NCBI GenBank assembly: GCA_013399875.1
Contig: VXAZ01006383.1
Coordinates: 744,001 to 808,000 of the forward strand
Length of the DNA stretch: 64,000 bases
Direction: 5' to 3'
DNA from: Gymnorhina tibicen
Taxonomy: Eukaryota > Chordata > Aves > Passeriformes > Artamidae
The position numbers and the translations under genes are program-made. Below are positions 51,401 through 63,160 of the stretch, piece by piece. Below the pieces are notes generated by a model. The model did no database searches. It saw nothing but the letters and a program-made list of their open reading frames with translations, and was not told the origin of the DNA. Position 1 is the first letter of the stretch; each line of letters starts with the position of its first letter.

Positions 51401-54274
51401 GATAGGGAGCAAAAACTTGTGATTAGACATGTGCCACTACCAAAAAAGCCAGCTGAACTGGGTTCAGATCACTGCTCTGAAATAGATAATAGGTTCCTGG
51501 CTGTAGAGTTGCAATCACTCTGACACTTGTGCTACCAAAATGCTTTAGGGACTTATGGAGAACATGTGCAGTTCACAGCACATGTTCTAAGGCATTTTTG
51601 GTGATGTCAGGCCACCACATTCCCATTTAATTACAAAAATCCAGGCTTGGAAATAAGTTCCAGAGTTGTTACTTGCACCAAATTTGAAGATAAACCAAAG
51701 TGCTGGGCAGTAAAATCTAGTCATGTAACTAATGCCTCTAGAGCTACTTGATGGGATTTGATCCAAAGCTTTATTCCAGAAGGAATACATTTTTATCTCA
51801 TTCCTTAGGAACATATATGGCTCATGTGCATCTGTTTATGGTCTCCCACTTGATATTATAATAATGTCTTTAGACTGAGTAACAATTATAAGACAAAGGC
51901 AGTATTATAAGACAATGTTCATAGAAGTTGGGAATGCTTCATTTGAAGCCAGAAAACTCTATATAGGGAACCTTGCCAAATAAAAAGCAATAATTTTTCT
52001 GGATCCTCTGGAAGGACAAGAGGTTGTCTTGTGCAAAATGCAGGTTATCAATACTGGCCAATGAGTTATGGGAGATACAAGGAAGGATAGGTGATGGATA
52101 ATGACTGAATAGCAAAAGCTTTTCATGATCATGAGTATCTGTTGTCAAAACATCCTGAAGTGGAAATATTCACAAATAACACTTGTCTATTATTTGCCAT
52201 TATGGATCAATCTTCCTCTCCCATCATTTTAACTTCCAGGTCAATTTTTACATTCAATATTTACTGTTCTTTCTAAAGAGAGAATTATCACAAAAGAAAC
52301 AGGGATTATTGCTTATCAGACCTAGGCAGTCAAGATAATTTCCCCCAGTTTCCCAGACACGGCTTGACCTAGCATTTCTGTTTGATTTACAGGAAATACA
52401 CGTAACTAAATAGCCCTACAAGAAATATTTTATAAGCAACAAACCCCTGACAAAAGGTAGCATTAGTAGAAGGGAAGTATTTGTGTGGAACAGCATATCC
52501 TTGTTTTCTTTGGGGGATTGTTGCGGTGCTTCTTGTTTCCTGTAATAGTGCATCACAGTAATAATTGGGACAGCATTACCAGCCTTGCATAGGAGTAGCT
52601 GCATAAAGATTGTACATAATCAATTATCCTTGGTTTTGGTATTACTAATATGGAGTTTTTTTCTCCTCTACAAAAATATGAGTCAAAGTATCACCTCAGT
52701 AATCAGTAATGACTATTACCAGACCTCAGTGCCCCTTGATGTTAGACAAGAGTTTCCAAAAACCTTAGTGCGGATATACTTATTAACTGGTGTTAGTGAA
52801 TGTAAGTTTAGATTAAGCTGTGCCAGTCAGCAAACTGTACAGATATATTTCTTTTAACCCCAAGAGGTACTAAAGAAAAATACTACCAACAATAAAACTA
52901 ATTAACATTTCATCAGATGAATGCTGTGGGACACTGTATGCACAAATCATCATCTGTGACTTTTCTGAAGAGGTATAAAAGGTAGCAGTATGATATTAAC
53001 TCTGAATCCTAGTGATGATTGACTGCAAATATAATGGATTTTCTTCCTTTAAATGTCATCAGGAACACTTAATTTCTTTGAGAAGCAGACATCCTTAATA
53101 TAAGTCTAAGCAATACTTCTCTTAAGGCTTCTTTTTTTTCTTCATTTGTATTTGCATAATTTTCTTATAAGACATTAAAATGGTAATATTGATAATATTT
53201 CTTTAATACTAATTGTATTTCTAAATGCTTTTATTTTGCAAAGTAATACTTTCTTTTACATTTAAGGTTTTTTTGTAAGGCTAATACTATAATACTTTGC
53301 AGTTTATTCTGCAACAAAATTTCCATGTAAAGCCTAATTTTTCTAGTTCTTTAATTTTAAAATCATAAAAACTATTTTTCTTTTTAGATAGTTGAATTTC
53401 TACTGTATTTGAAGGGAGCTAAATAGTGGGGTTTTGTGTCAATCCTAAACATCAAAGCTCTTAGTAGACTTCTAAAAAAAGTCTTTCAATTTTTCCTTCT
53501 AAAAGGTGAGAAAGCAGGAAAGGAGGAGAGAGAAAACTTTGTATACCAATGTAGCTGAGACCCATCCACAGGATCAGAAAGCAGTTGATTGAAATCTAGT
53601 TTCAAACTCCACTGGGACTTAATTGTGAGAGACAGAACTATGCACCTGCTGTGAGCAAGGATTGATGGGGCGAGGGGAGGCCTCACACCTGTTACCTGGT
53701 ACAAACTGTCCTCAGACAAAAACTTGGTGCCAAAGAGGCTTTTCTGTGGAGAACTGATTATATATAATAATCATTTGTGTTGTAGAACTGATCATATACA
53801 ATACTGCAACTTACTATCATCATTAAAATACATCACACTTTGAATGAAAACAGTGGAATATTTTGAATTTGAAAATTAAATGAACTAGTTTAGTTAATAC
53901 TTAGAGATGTATTTGTTGGCCAGTGAATACCACACACTTTTAACTCCTATACTGCTCCCAGTGTTTTGCCAGGCTTGGAGGACCAGGGTGATGTGCTGGT
54001 AAAACCACATGCCATGGAAGTGGTGGAGAATAAGCAAGGAGAATGCATCAATGGGAAGGAGACAGGATTAAGAAAACTAGTGGTATGGTACAGCAGCTAA
54101 GAAAACATGGAAGCTATGAAGTTTGTTTTTCTGAGAAACCAGAACAAGAAGGGGTATTCCAACACATCCCTGTTATGAGAAACATAAGGCAAAACCTTCA
54201 AAATTAAATTCTGCATTTATGAAGCTTTCTTTCTTTCCTTCCTTCCCTTACTGCTTAGGTTATAAACTTTTCAG
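48467..54274. other. Gene desert, fourth part
   Basis: AT-rich unique sequence with no supported gene, RNA or transposon. All open frames are below 91 codons and lack recognisable features. Confidence 0.65.
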
Positions 54275-54488
54275 AGCAGCTGGAGGAAATCAACCCACTG
54301 TATGCTTGAATGACTCTCTGGGCAATACAAATGAGTCATCAATGAGTTTAGTGTGCAGCAGGAGAAAGATGATACTGGAACAAAATGTTCCGGTGTGTAT
54401 TTGTGTAGTGTCTAGCATAATGGGTCTCTGCTCCTGACTGAGGCCTCTGGGCGTTCCAGTGATGTAAATATTAACTAATAATAATAAA
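54275..54488 (+). mobile_element. Old amniote-type retroposon remnant with (AAT)n tail
   Basis: The 3' part reads TGTCTAGCATAATGGGTCTC, followed by CCTGACTGAGGCCTCTGGGCG and a GATGTAAATATTAACTAATAATAATAA tail split by a few bases. It resembles the 3' end of ancient SINE/LINE families common in turtles and crocodiles (GCCTAGCACAATGGG, GGCTCCTAGG, then an (AAT) tail). The 5' part (54282-54378) is about three-quarters identical to 59329-59425 elsewhere in the window, supporting a dispersed repeat. The family name is not certain. Confidence 0.5.
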
Positions 54489-54737
54489 AGGACAAGCACT
54501 TTATTTGCATCCATGTTGCCATCTGTTGTGTAGACTGAATCAATATCAAGTACATGTTTAGCTTCATTTACTTTTCTCTAAGCAGTACACTTAATTTGCT
54601 GCAAAAAACCCGACAGTTTGAAAAGCTTCTGGTAAATTTTTATCATTGAAAGACATTGTCAATGTTTTTTAAATCTCCTTGCTAATCAGCAGTAGCTGTG
54701 GGCTGGAATTAGAAATAACATATTGATTTAGGGCAAC

Positions 54738-55166
54738 AAAGATGTTTGGGGAACCAGAGCATGCTCTTATGAGGAAAGGCTGAGGGATCTGGACCTGTTC
54801 AGCCTAGAGAAAAACTGGCTGAGAGCAGACCTTATCAATATCTACAAGTATCTGAAGGGAGGGTGTCCAGAGGATGGAGCCAGACTCTAAACAGTGTTGC
54901 CAAGCAATAAGACAAGAGGCAATGGGCAAAAACTGGTGCACAGGAAATTCCACCTGAATACAAGGAAGAACTTTTTCACTCTGTGGGTGACCTCACACTG
55001 AAACAGGTTGTCCAGAGAAGTGGTGGAGTCTCCCTCACTGGAGATATTCAAGAATCATGTGGACGCCATCCAGTTCCATGTGCTCTAGGATGACCCTGCT
55101 TGAGCAGGGAGGTTGGACCAGATGATCCACTGTGGTGCTTTCCAACCTAACCCATTCTGTGATACA
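54738..55166 (+). mobile_element. CR1 LINE, 5'-truncated copy
   Basis: About 430 bp in plus orientation with the classic CR1 ORF2 end (GAGGAAAGGCTGAGGG, TGTTCAGCCTAGAG, GGCAATGGGC, TTCCACCTGAATAC, GTGGTGGAGTCTCC, GGTTGGACCAGATGA). It closes with CATTCTGTGATACAG at the 3' tip. Stops and small changes interrupt the frame. It is oriented opposite to the other CR1 copies. Confidence 0.93.
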
Positions 55167-55639
55167 GTTGCTGAGTGTGGAGCAATTAAAAATATAAATA
55201 ATGATAATTTTCATAGATATTCTTTGCAAAGAAGGTGCCAGACTACTTACACAGCATATGGAAGCATTTTTCTTAGATGATGTGCCATAACTCATGTAGA
55301 TTTTGTTTTCTTATTTTTACAATGTATTAATAAAGTACAGTGCCCAATAATTACTAGTATGTTTGGAAAGACAGAGACCACCAAACTGGCTGTGGCTGTT
55401 TACTAAGCCACTGCCTTTCTCAAGCAAGTGTCCAAAACAGTCCTCACATTACTTCAGGTACATTTCCTGAATTTTTTCTCCAAATAGTAAAGGTGCTTAT
55501 GCCTTGGGGTCAGAGGGACACCACAGACTGTGAATATAGCCAATATGCTGTACAAGAAGCTAGATTTAAACAGTCTTGGCATTAAACTTGGCTCAGAGAA
55601 TAGAGAGCTGCCCCTGGCTGCCTTATGTGTACAAGTGAG
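55167..55639. other. Spacer between two CR1 copies
   Basis: AT-rich unique sequence of about 470 bp. I see no gene or repeat in it apart from an A/T-rich stretch directly after the CR1 end. Confidence 0.6.
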
Positions 55640-55938
55640 TCATAGAATCACAGAATGGTTTGGGTTGAAAGTGATGTTAAAGATCATCTATTTCCAATCC
55701 CTCTGCCATAGGCAGAAACACCTTCCACCAGACCAGGCTGCTCAGAGCCCCATCCAACCTGGCCTTGAACACTTCAAGGGATGACGCATCCACAACTTCT
55801 CTGGGCAACCTGTTCCAATACCTCACTATGTCTTGAGTAAAGAATTTCTTCCTAACATCTAATCTAAATCTCTCCTCTCTTAGTTTAAAACCACTGCCTT
55901 GTCCTATCACTATCTACACATGTAAAAAATTGCCCTCA
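55640..55938 (-). mobile_element. CR1 LINE, 5'-truncated copy
   Basis: On the plus strand it starts CATAGAATCACAGAATGG, continues with CAGAGCCCCATCCAACCTGG and CTGGGCAACCTGTTCCA, and fades after CCTTGTCCTATCACTA. Read on the minus strand, a 77-codon frame (55677-55910) still shows CR1 ORF2 C-terminal residues ([20 protein letters not shown]). Its sequence differs from the 45.7-46.4 kb copy, so it belongs to another CR1 subfamily. Confidence 0.93.
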
Positions 55939-58612
55939 GTGGTCTTAGATTTTTGCACCCATATATTTCATGTTACTATTACAATATTGATTAAAACATG
56001 ACTGATAAAGACTGTGAAATATTAAATAATGGAAAAAATAATATGTTGATAGGAAGTTATATGGACATATCTAAACTTGAAAAAAGCAAACAAATTTGTG
56101 TTTTAGTATGCCCAAACATGTGGTCACAGACTGAATAAACTAGAAAATAAGAAATTATATTCCAGAGCTATGTGACTGGGGAAAAATAAATTCATTTATC
56201 AGAGTATTCATCATCTATATGTAAATTCCCATTAAGACATGTGAACTGAAAGAACTGGTATGAATATTGCATATACAAGCAGAAAAACACTGAGTTGTTG
56301 TTGGGACCTCAGTCTACATTCAACAATACTGGAGTAGCTCATAAAGTGCTGTCTCTTCCAAAGTGTTCGCGTTTCAGAGGAGAGTTATTACAGTGACTAC
56401 TTCTTGCTTTATATTATAGCATGTTCTAAAATACTGTAAAAGTAGAAAGATCTTAGTAATATTCTGTAAACAAAATCACTGTTGACACCAGGTTGTCAGA
56501 AAGTTAGAAATGGATGGAAATGGTTGAATTTTGTGTGCAGTCTCTGTTATAAATGGTATAGCAAAATCAGACATATTAGAAGGAGTTCTATAGTCATGTA
56601 TATTTTATTTCTTAATGGGAAATTTCTTTTGAGTTGTATGTCTAATTTATCTGTTATAGATTTACCCTCCTATGCGTGTGGTCAGAAATTTTTCTCAAAT
56701 CATTGGCCAAGTAGGTGCTTTCTAAGATAGTTTCTCATTATTTTCTCATTTAAGATAGACTCACGTAAGGCCAGAGTAGATTTATTGTACTGTAGGGGAT
56801 GAAATAGGTGAATTAATAGACATTTCACATTATTAATTTGTATGGGGGAAGTACAAAAATTATTCATAATGTCCTGTAAATTAGAGCCCTTTCCATTAAA
56901 CTCACTTGGAATATTTTTTACTTGCTTTCACTCTGCTAATGTCTACGGAAACTGTAAATTGGTTCAATCGTTATGCCAGGAGTCAAAAAGGTCTAAGTTA
57001 CAGTAAGCTGGGATCCTAACTGTATTGTCTTCAGGGTCCTTGGGGTGCAAACTCATGCAAATCAGCTTTCTTCTGTCTGCTTTAAAGGAAATTCACAACT
57101 GTGTATCTTTCCAAATGATGCCCATTTTTTTGGTACAAGGCTTAAATTGGCATAACTTTCTAACATATCATATATAAGTAATTTAAGAGGTTCATAACTC
57201 TTAATCATCTTACCAAACTTAACACAGGTCATGGGACTCTTTGAACTAATTTGTTATTCAGCTGTAATAGATGTAAATGAAGGACTTAAGTGACAGTAAT
57301 TTTTGATGATTTTCAGCCCCTTTAACCCTTTCACAATGAAAATGCAATGTCCAGAATTAAACTCTGACAACACAACTTTCTTCCCTTAGCTAGTTCTCCT
57401 GCATTGCAAGTGTCTGTAAACTATGTACTGAAAAGCATGTAACTGGAACATATGCTTTAAAAGCATAAGATACAGTTATATTTTAAAATTTCCACTGAGA
57501 AAAGAAAGCATAAAAAATAAAGCCTGGGAAAAATTAATAATTAAAACAGTACTGGTTTCCATCCAACAGAACTTAAGGACAAGTCAGTGAGAGTAGGTGT
57601 AAGGGAATTTGATTTATCTTCACATGCTTTTTTACAGCTTGACCTGTAATTACCATGTAAAGTCTTGAATTTCTCTGGTAAAGGATGAAAAATAGCTATT
57701 ATCATGCGGGAGGTTTTTCTTCTTTTTTTTTAGTTCACAGTCAAAACAATTATAGGATGAATGAAAGAAGGAGAGTTAGCTCAAAAGTAAAAGGTCAGAT
57801 TTTGCCTTCTACTGTTCTTTGGCATTGGTATGGGTATGAATCTTACCCACTGGCGACACATATGAATGCATTTAATTGGAGCATAATTTATTAAATGAAT
57901 TCTTTTGCCAGAATTTCAAGTGTTCTGAGAAGGCTGTTTTCCTAAACCAGAGAAAAGGCAGAAGAATTGGAATTATGTTCACATCTCCAGCCAGAGCAGT
58001 TAGCACTGAAAAGCACCTACAGTCCAGACTTTGGAATGGGGTATTTTATGTTTGTTTGTCGCCAAGGTGGCCTATTCTGATGCTACATCTTGACAGCAAT
58101 CATTTAAGATGGACAAGGGGCAAGGAGCATCTGTTGTTTATAAAATACAGTAACTGCAGTAGAGAATGACTTTGGGGACATCTTGAAAAGAAAATATCAC
58201 TACAGAGATAGCAGAAGGGGAGACCTTGCTTCAGAATAGGTATTCAGCAGGATAATTATGAAGACACTTAGGGGAAAGACTGCAGAATATGGTTATGAAT
58301 CAAGAAAAACACAAGTCCAAAACAAATGCAATACCAAGCTGCAAGCAGGGAAACAGACATGAAGTATTTGCCTTGTGAATAAGAATATGTTTTGGAAAAA
58401 AAAGTGGTTTTGAGAAAGCTCACACTTTTCTTTCTCATTGTAGCTACCACAGGGAATATCTAGATTTATGATAAGAAGGAAAAGAGGTTGTCTACTAGGT
58501 CAAACTATTTGGATTTCCCATTTGATTAGTATAGGTGCTGGTGATTACAATTTGAATAAAGCTCATTATAAAAAAGCTTTAGTGAAACTAGGATAAATGT
58601 AGACTTGACTTT

Positions 58613-58830
58613 CTGGCTTGACCTCAGACCTGTCTTATTACTGTAGACCTGCCCAAAAATTCTTGGGCTATGTCTGACACTTCTTGCTGTCTCTGGACCT
58701 GATCCTGTCCTGGGCTTGCTGATGATTTCCCAGCTTGACCTTGGATGTTTCCCCATCCCTATAAGTTTATTGGGGGATCTGGACTCTGGGCTAACCATGA
58801 TTATCACCACCAGTTCTGCTGGTCTAAAAC
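58613..58830. repeat. Degenerate CTTGACCT/GACCTG-rich stretch
   Basis: The words CTTGACCT, AGACCTG, GGACCTG and CTTGACCTTGG recur irregularly in a locally GC-richer segment. Similar CTGACC-rich low-complexity segments occur in old amniote repeats. The unit is too decayed to define. Confidence 0.3.
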
Positions 58831-59328
58831 CGGGCATTTCTAATTTTGGAGAGTATGGGTATGATAAAAAAAAAAAGATGTTGAGAATTCTACTGCAGTG
58901 ATAACCTTCCTGCAAGTCTCTCAAGAAAAGATATTGACGTGATAAGGATGAAATAGAAGACATGAAAGGGGAACCAAGTCTCAGCACTTAAAAGCTGTGA
59001 GTATAGCTACAAAAAGGAAAATGAGCAACAGTTAGAACTTTTGTCAGCACGTCACGTGGCAGCAGCAGTAGCTGCCTTCTGTCCGTACAGTGGCTTCCAA
59101 TGAAAGACCCATCTCAGCCCCTTGCCCTTTTACTAACCTTGTGTCCATCAGTTGCTGATATTCATACCTAGCTTCTGAGTGAATTGGGCACTTAGAGGAA
59201 AATAAATTTTGGGTCCTCTTTACAGATGCTATTAAAGAAAAATTATGCCAAAAGCATCAGTGTTAAAAAAAAAGGAGGGTCATGCATGAGCGGTTTCTCC
59301 TTTGTGGTCAAGCACAGTAGTAACAGTT

Positions 59329-59425
59329 GGATAAATTCAACCTTGTTTATGCTTGAATGAGTCCACGTGCAACACAAATGAGTGATCAATGGGTTCAGCA
59401 TGATGCAAAAGAATAATAGGATTGA
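59329..59425 (+). repeat. Diverged partner of the 54.3-kb retroposon piece
   Basis: An ungapped match by eye to 54282-54378 includes TATGCTTGAATGA, ACAAATGAGT and ATCAATG, with roughly three-quarters identity. The (AAT) tail seen at 54.47 kb is not recognisable here, so the copy is truncated or decayed. Confidence 0.5.
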
Positions 59426-61067
59426 AAAGTAGTAGATTCTGGTAAATGCGTAACATCTCCGTAGTCCTCTATGGAGAGCCTGATCACCATCACGAAATAT
59501 TGTAAGGAACGGCTTTCATAGCTGTTTTGATCATTCCTGCTGAAGCTAGCTTTTAGAGAAAGAATATGCAAAATGCACTAAAGCACTTCGAAATGAGAGG
59601 AGGGAGAGATTAGGAGAGTTCTGCCAAAGGGCTGACACATTTGCTAGTAACAATACAGGCCACATAACGCTTCTAAAACTACTGTTGCAAGGACTCCTGG
59701 CCAAGGGGTGAGGCTGACATGTATGTTGCTATAGATAGCTTTTCACAGATAAGGTGGTTCAGTGCATATCTGAATGTGTTAGAGAAAAAGAGGGAAAATA
59801 AAGAGACATCAGAACTTATGCCAACACATTAAAGACTATGCAGAGGAAACTGGCTCAAGAAAGAAATTAATATCAGACCTGTTTCTTTTAATATTGGCAT
59901 GAAGGAAAGGGTTTTTGATGAGCAAGGAGAATTAGGTTAAAATTTTTTATTGATTTGGTTTGCCATTCTAGAAGACTTACCAAAGAGAATATAGCTTTTA
60001 AATACCTTCTAGTTGTACTCATAATACTTGCAGGCGTTCTAGTGAAAGCTTTCTACTAAAAATCTCTTTCCTTCTCACATCACAAATAGATGAAAGAGTA
60101 AACTATGAATTTTTAATCTAAGATATTTGCACCGGATACTTGACTTCATTTACATTTGTCCATTCATTGAATTAAAATTTTGTCCAGAAAAATAATATTG
60201 CTTTTGAATAAACAATTCAAATGAAGAATTTAAAATCCATGTAATTGAGAGAAAATATGTGGTGAATGGTCACAGGGAATGAATATAGTGGAGAAAGCAT
60301 TAAGCTACTTGTGGGCATTTGACACATGGTAAAGAGGCTAATCAGTATTAAATTGTTCACCATGAATCGTTTGTTCTTCCACACTCCCCAAATCAGTCTT
60401 ATTTTGAACTGATCATGTCGTGCCAACCACAATTATTTAATTTTAGTGACAAACATTGAAATAACAGTGTTGTCTACTTACAAACAGGAATTTTATATTG
60501 CTTAGGGCTTGGCCAGGAAGAGGAGATCATCTCTGTTTAGCAGTAATATGCAGAGACCATATTGCATTAAAAATAACCAAACTGAAAAAAAAGAAGATAT
60601 TTTTTAATTGTGAAGGAAATTTTCTACCTAAATTCTTAAAGAATGGATGGAAAGAAGGTTTGAATATATACTGGAAAAGCAAGGAGAGAAAATACAGTTA
60701 CAACATAATGAAACATTAGAAGGTTAAAAAGAAAATCCAGAAAGCTCTTGTACATTGGTATAAAACATTGTAAGTGATAATTATCACTATTTTATTGCAT
60801 TCCTACTACCTTCAAAAGCTTGATACCTTCTCTGACAGGATTAAACTTTGTCTCATGTCATTATGGAGAAGAAATCACTTAATATTTAAGTAAGACTGAA
60901 CCAAGATGAAATGGATACACGTTGAAAGGATAATAAGCTATTACCTATTCCAAGTACATTTTCCCCAGATACCAGGGGAATATATACTCCTAAACTTCTC
61001 TTAGCTTGAATGTTTCCTCTCTGCCCACTGTGAGCACGTCGCTGGTGTTAATCAGTTTCAGTTCCCA

Positions 61068-61081
61068 GTTCCCCCTGGTGA
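61068..61081 (-). promoter_or_regulatory. Weak CTCF-like motif
   Basis: The minus strand reads TCACCAGGGGGAAC, matching CCASYAGRKGGCRC at 12 of 14 positions. It lies in a unique, relatively GC-balanced segment (about 61.02-61.38 kb). Confidence 0.25.
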
Positions 61082-61105
61082 ACAGGTTCCCTGACACTGC
61101 AGATT

Positions 61106-61125
61106 GCATGAATGGTAATTCATGC
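61106..61125. repeat. 8-bp inverted repeat, 4-base spacer
   Basis: GCATGAAT-GGTA-ATTCATGC. It lies 25 bases from the weak CTCF-like motif in a stretch that resembles a conserved non-coding element in composition. No function is shown. Confidence 0.6.
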
Positions 61126-63108
61126 TGAAGCTCATAATGCTTCAAGCAGCTAACCTGCACACATATACAGAATTTTTCTTTTTTTAAAGCTGTGGTAGTG
61201 GAGAGTAAAACAGGTTTGTTTCCTCCCTTCAATATTATCCCAACCTCATACATGCCTTAACTACACACCTCTGAGCATGCAATACACGGCCTCACTTTCA
61301 CACTGCAAAAAGATCACTTTGCTGAGCTGCAGCAGAGCCCTCACATTATTCACTTTGCTCTGAGGGGAAAGACAGAAAAAAAGGAACCAAATCACCAACC
61401 ATCTTTATACCTTGCCCATATGAGTTTCAGTAGTGGTCCATCACTGATTTCTATGTAATTTGAATATATTTTGCTATATGTGAACCAAATAATCCAGGAG
61501 AGATTCTCATGTAAATGATGGGTGCATGCCCTTGTATCACTGGATTTTTCATCCTGTTGTGGAAGAAAGATAAGTTAATGGTTAGAGAAAGCTTCTGTGC
61601 TCTTCATTAGGTCCTCTCTCATGGATAACTGTGGACAAGGACTATGAGGTTTAGTACAGAGTGCACCTGTTCTGGAGAGAAGAGTCTCTGCAAAACCTTT
61701 CTGTTATAATTGTCAACCAACTTCTTCAGCCTTTTCAAGGTAATCAGTTACCAAGTAACGCTATTTTTCACATGCAAACTTAAAAGAAAAATATTCTGGA
61801 TTGCATGCATCTCTTTGTTGAACATTATCCCATTTAACTCATCAAATTTTAATGACTCTTGTTGTCTGCTCTGTGATAAAAGCAAGAATTTCTCATAACA
61901 CCATCTGTGGGATTTAGTTCAATGCTGAGCTGAAAGTCAGAAGAAGACATGTAAGGCCCAGATTCAAAGTGATGCTTGTAACCTGACACTGAGTATGAAA
62001 CATAGCCCGTAAACTGTAAATAGCCTGATTTCTTAACATCCTCATATATTTAATATCCATGTAATGCTTTATGCTGGAGCATATACACTTTTATTTTGAA
62101 GATCAGCTATATAAAATTAACATTTAAAACACAGGAACGGGTCATTCACTTCTGAACATTTTGAATTTTCTGAACACTTGTATATTTTTTTCTTTATGAT
62201 TCTTATACAAAATCTTTAACTAGATATTCCCTTCTAATAGTTGAAGTTTGGGGTTCAATGTGTCACCTGTTGAAATAGGCAAGTACGTCTGGGGCAACAA
62301 CAGGCATCTCATTAAGGAGATTAAGTGAAAAATTAGAAATAACCTTTAAAGAAAGAAAGACAAGTTTAACATCTTTCTTTCCTTCTGCTCCCCATGACTA
62401 TAATTCATACTCATTTCCTTAAGGTACCAGACCGTATTTTATGAGAAGTGCCTTGACAGAGAAAAAGGTATCACATATCAGGTCACCTTTGTTTTCCTCC
62501 TATGGCACTTCCTTTTCACCCACTAACTGCTCTGTATGGCTCAATTAAAATTTATGAGACTCAGCTGTACCGAGAGAAGGCAAACTAAAAGCAACTTTCA
62601 TTTGTAATTTTTGTAAGACATTATGTATTCTGAAAACTGTAAGTGGAAGCGTGTGCTGCTGTGAAGGTTTGCCCTCTATTTAAAGAGTATGACAAGCTTC
62701 CTGTCAGAAGCTTAGTCCGACAATCACTGAAATAAACGGGAATGTTATTTTTTATTTAACCAAGTGCATGTTCAGGCTTCAGCAATGAAATGTAGAGCAC
62801 CATAGTTCTGTGTCTGATTGTAGAAATGCTTTTTAATCAGTACTGATCCCCAGCTATTTCCTCATCCTTCTTCAGACATAGAATTTCACATTGCTCAGTA
62901 TCACTGTCAGATTCTTTCCTCAGATTCAGCTCTAGTTCAAGCACTTCATCAAAGCTTCAAACCTTTGCATTAAGTTTTCTTCAGAAGCATGGTGCAGGTG
63001 CAGCGGTAGGACTGAAAGCTTGGACAAAGGTATTTTCTGGGCATTCAAGATGAAATGTATAACCTGTAGAACTAATCTTACATGCTATCCTCTGCAGGTC
63101 AAACAGTA

Positions 63109-63160
63109 GGGTCATAGGATAGAAAAGGCCTAGAAATAATCTAGTTCAAACCCTATGAAT
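63109..63160 (-). mobile_element. Possible highly diverged CR1 3' tip
   Basis: GTCATAGGATAGAAAAGGCC and ATAATCTAGTTCAAACCCT resemble the complement of the CR1 3' end (ATCATAGAATC, GAAAAGACC, ATCATCTAGTCCAACC) with many substitutions. The neighbouring sequence is not recognisable as CR1. Confidence 0.4.

Noticed and set aside
58526..58987. A 153-codon minus-strand frame
   Set aside because: It crosses the GACCTG-rich degenerate segment and has no domain. A 61-codon plus frame overlaps it.
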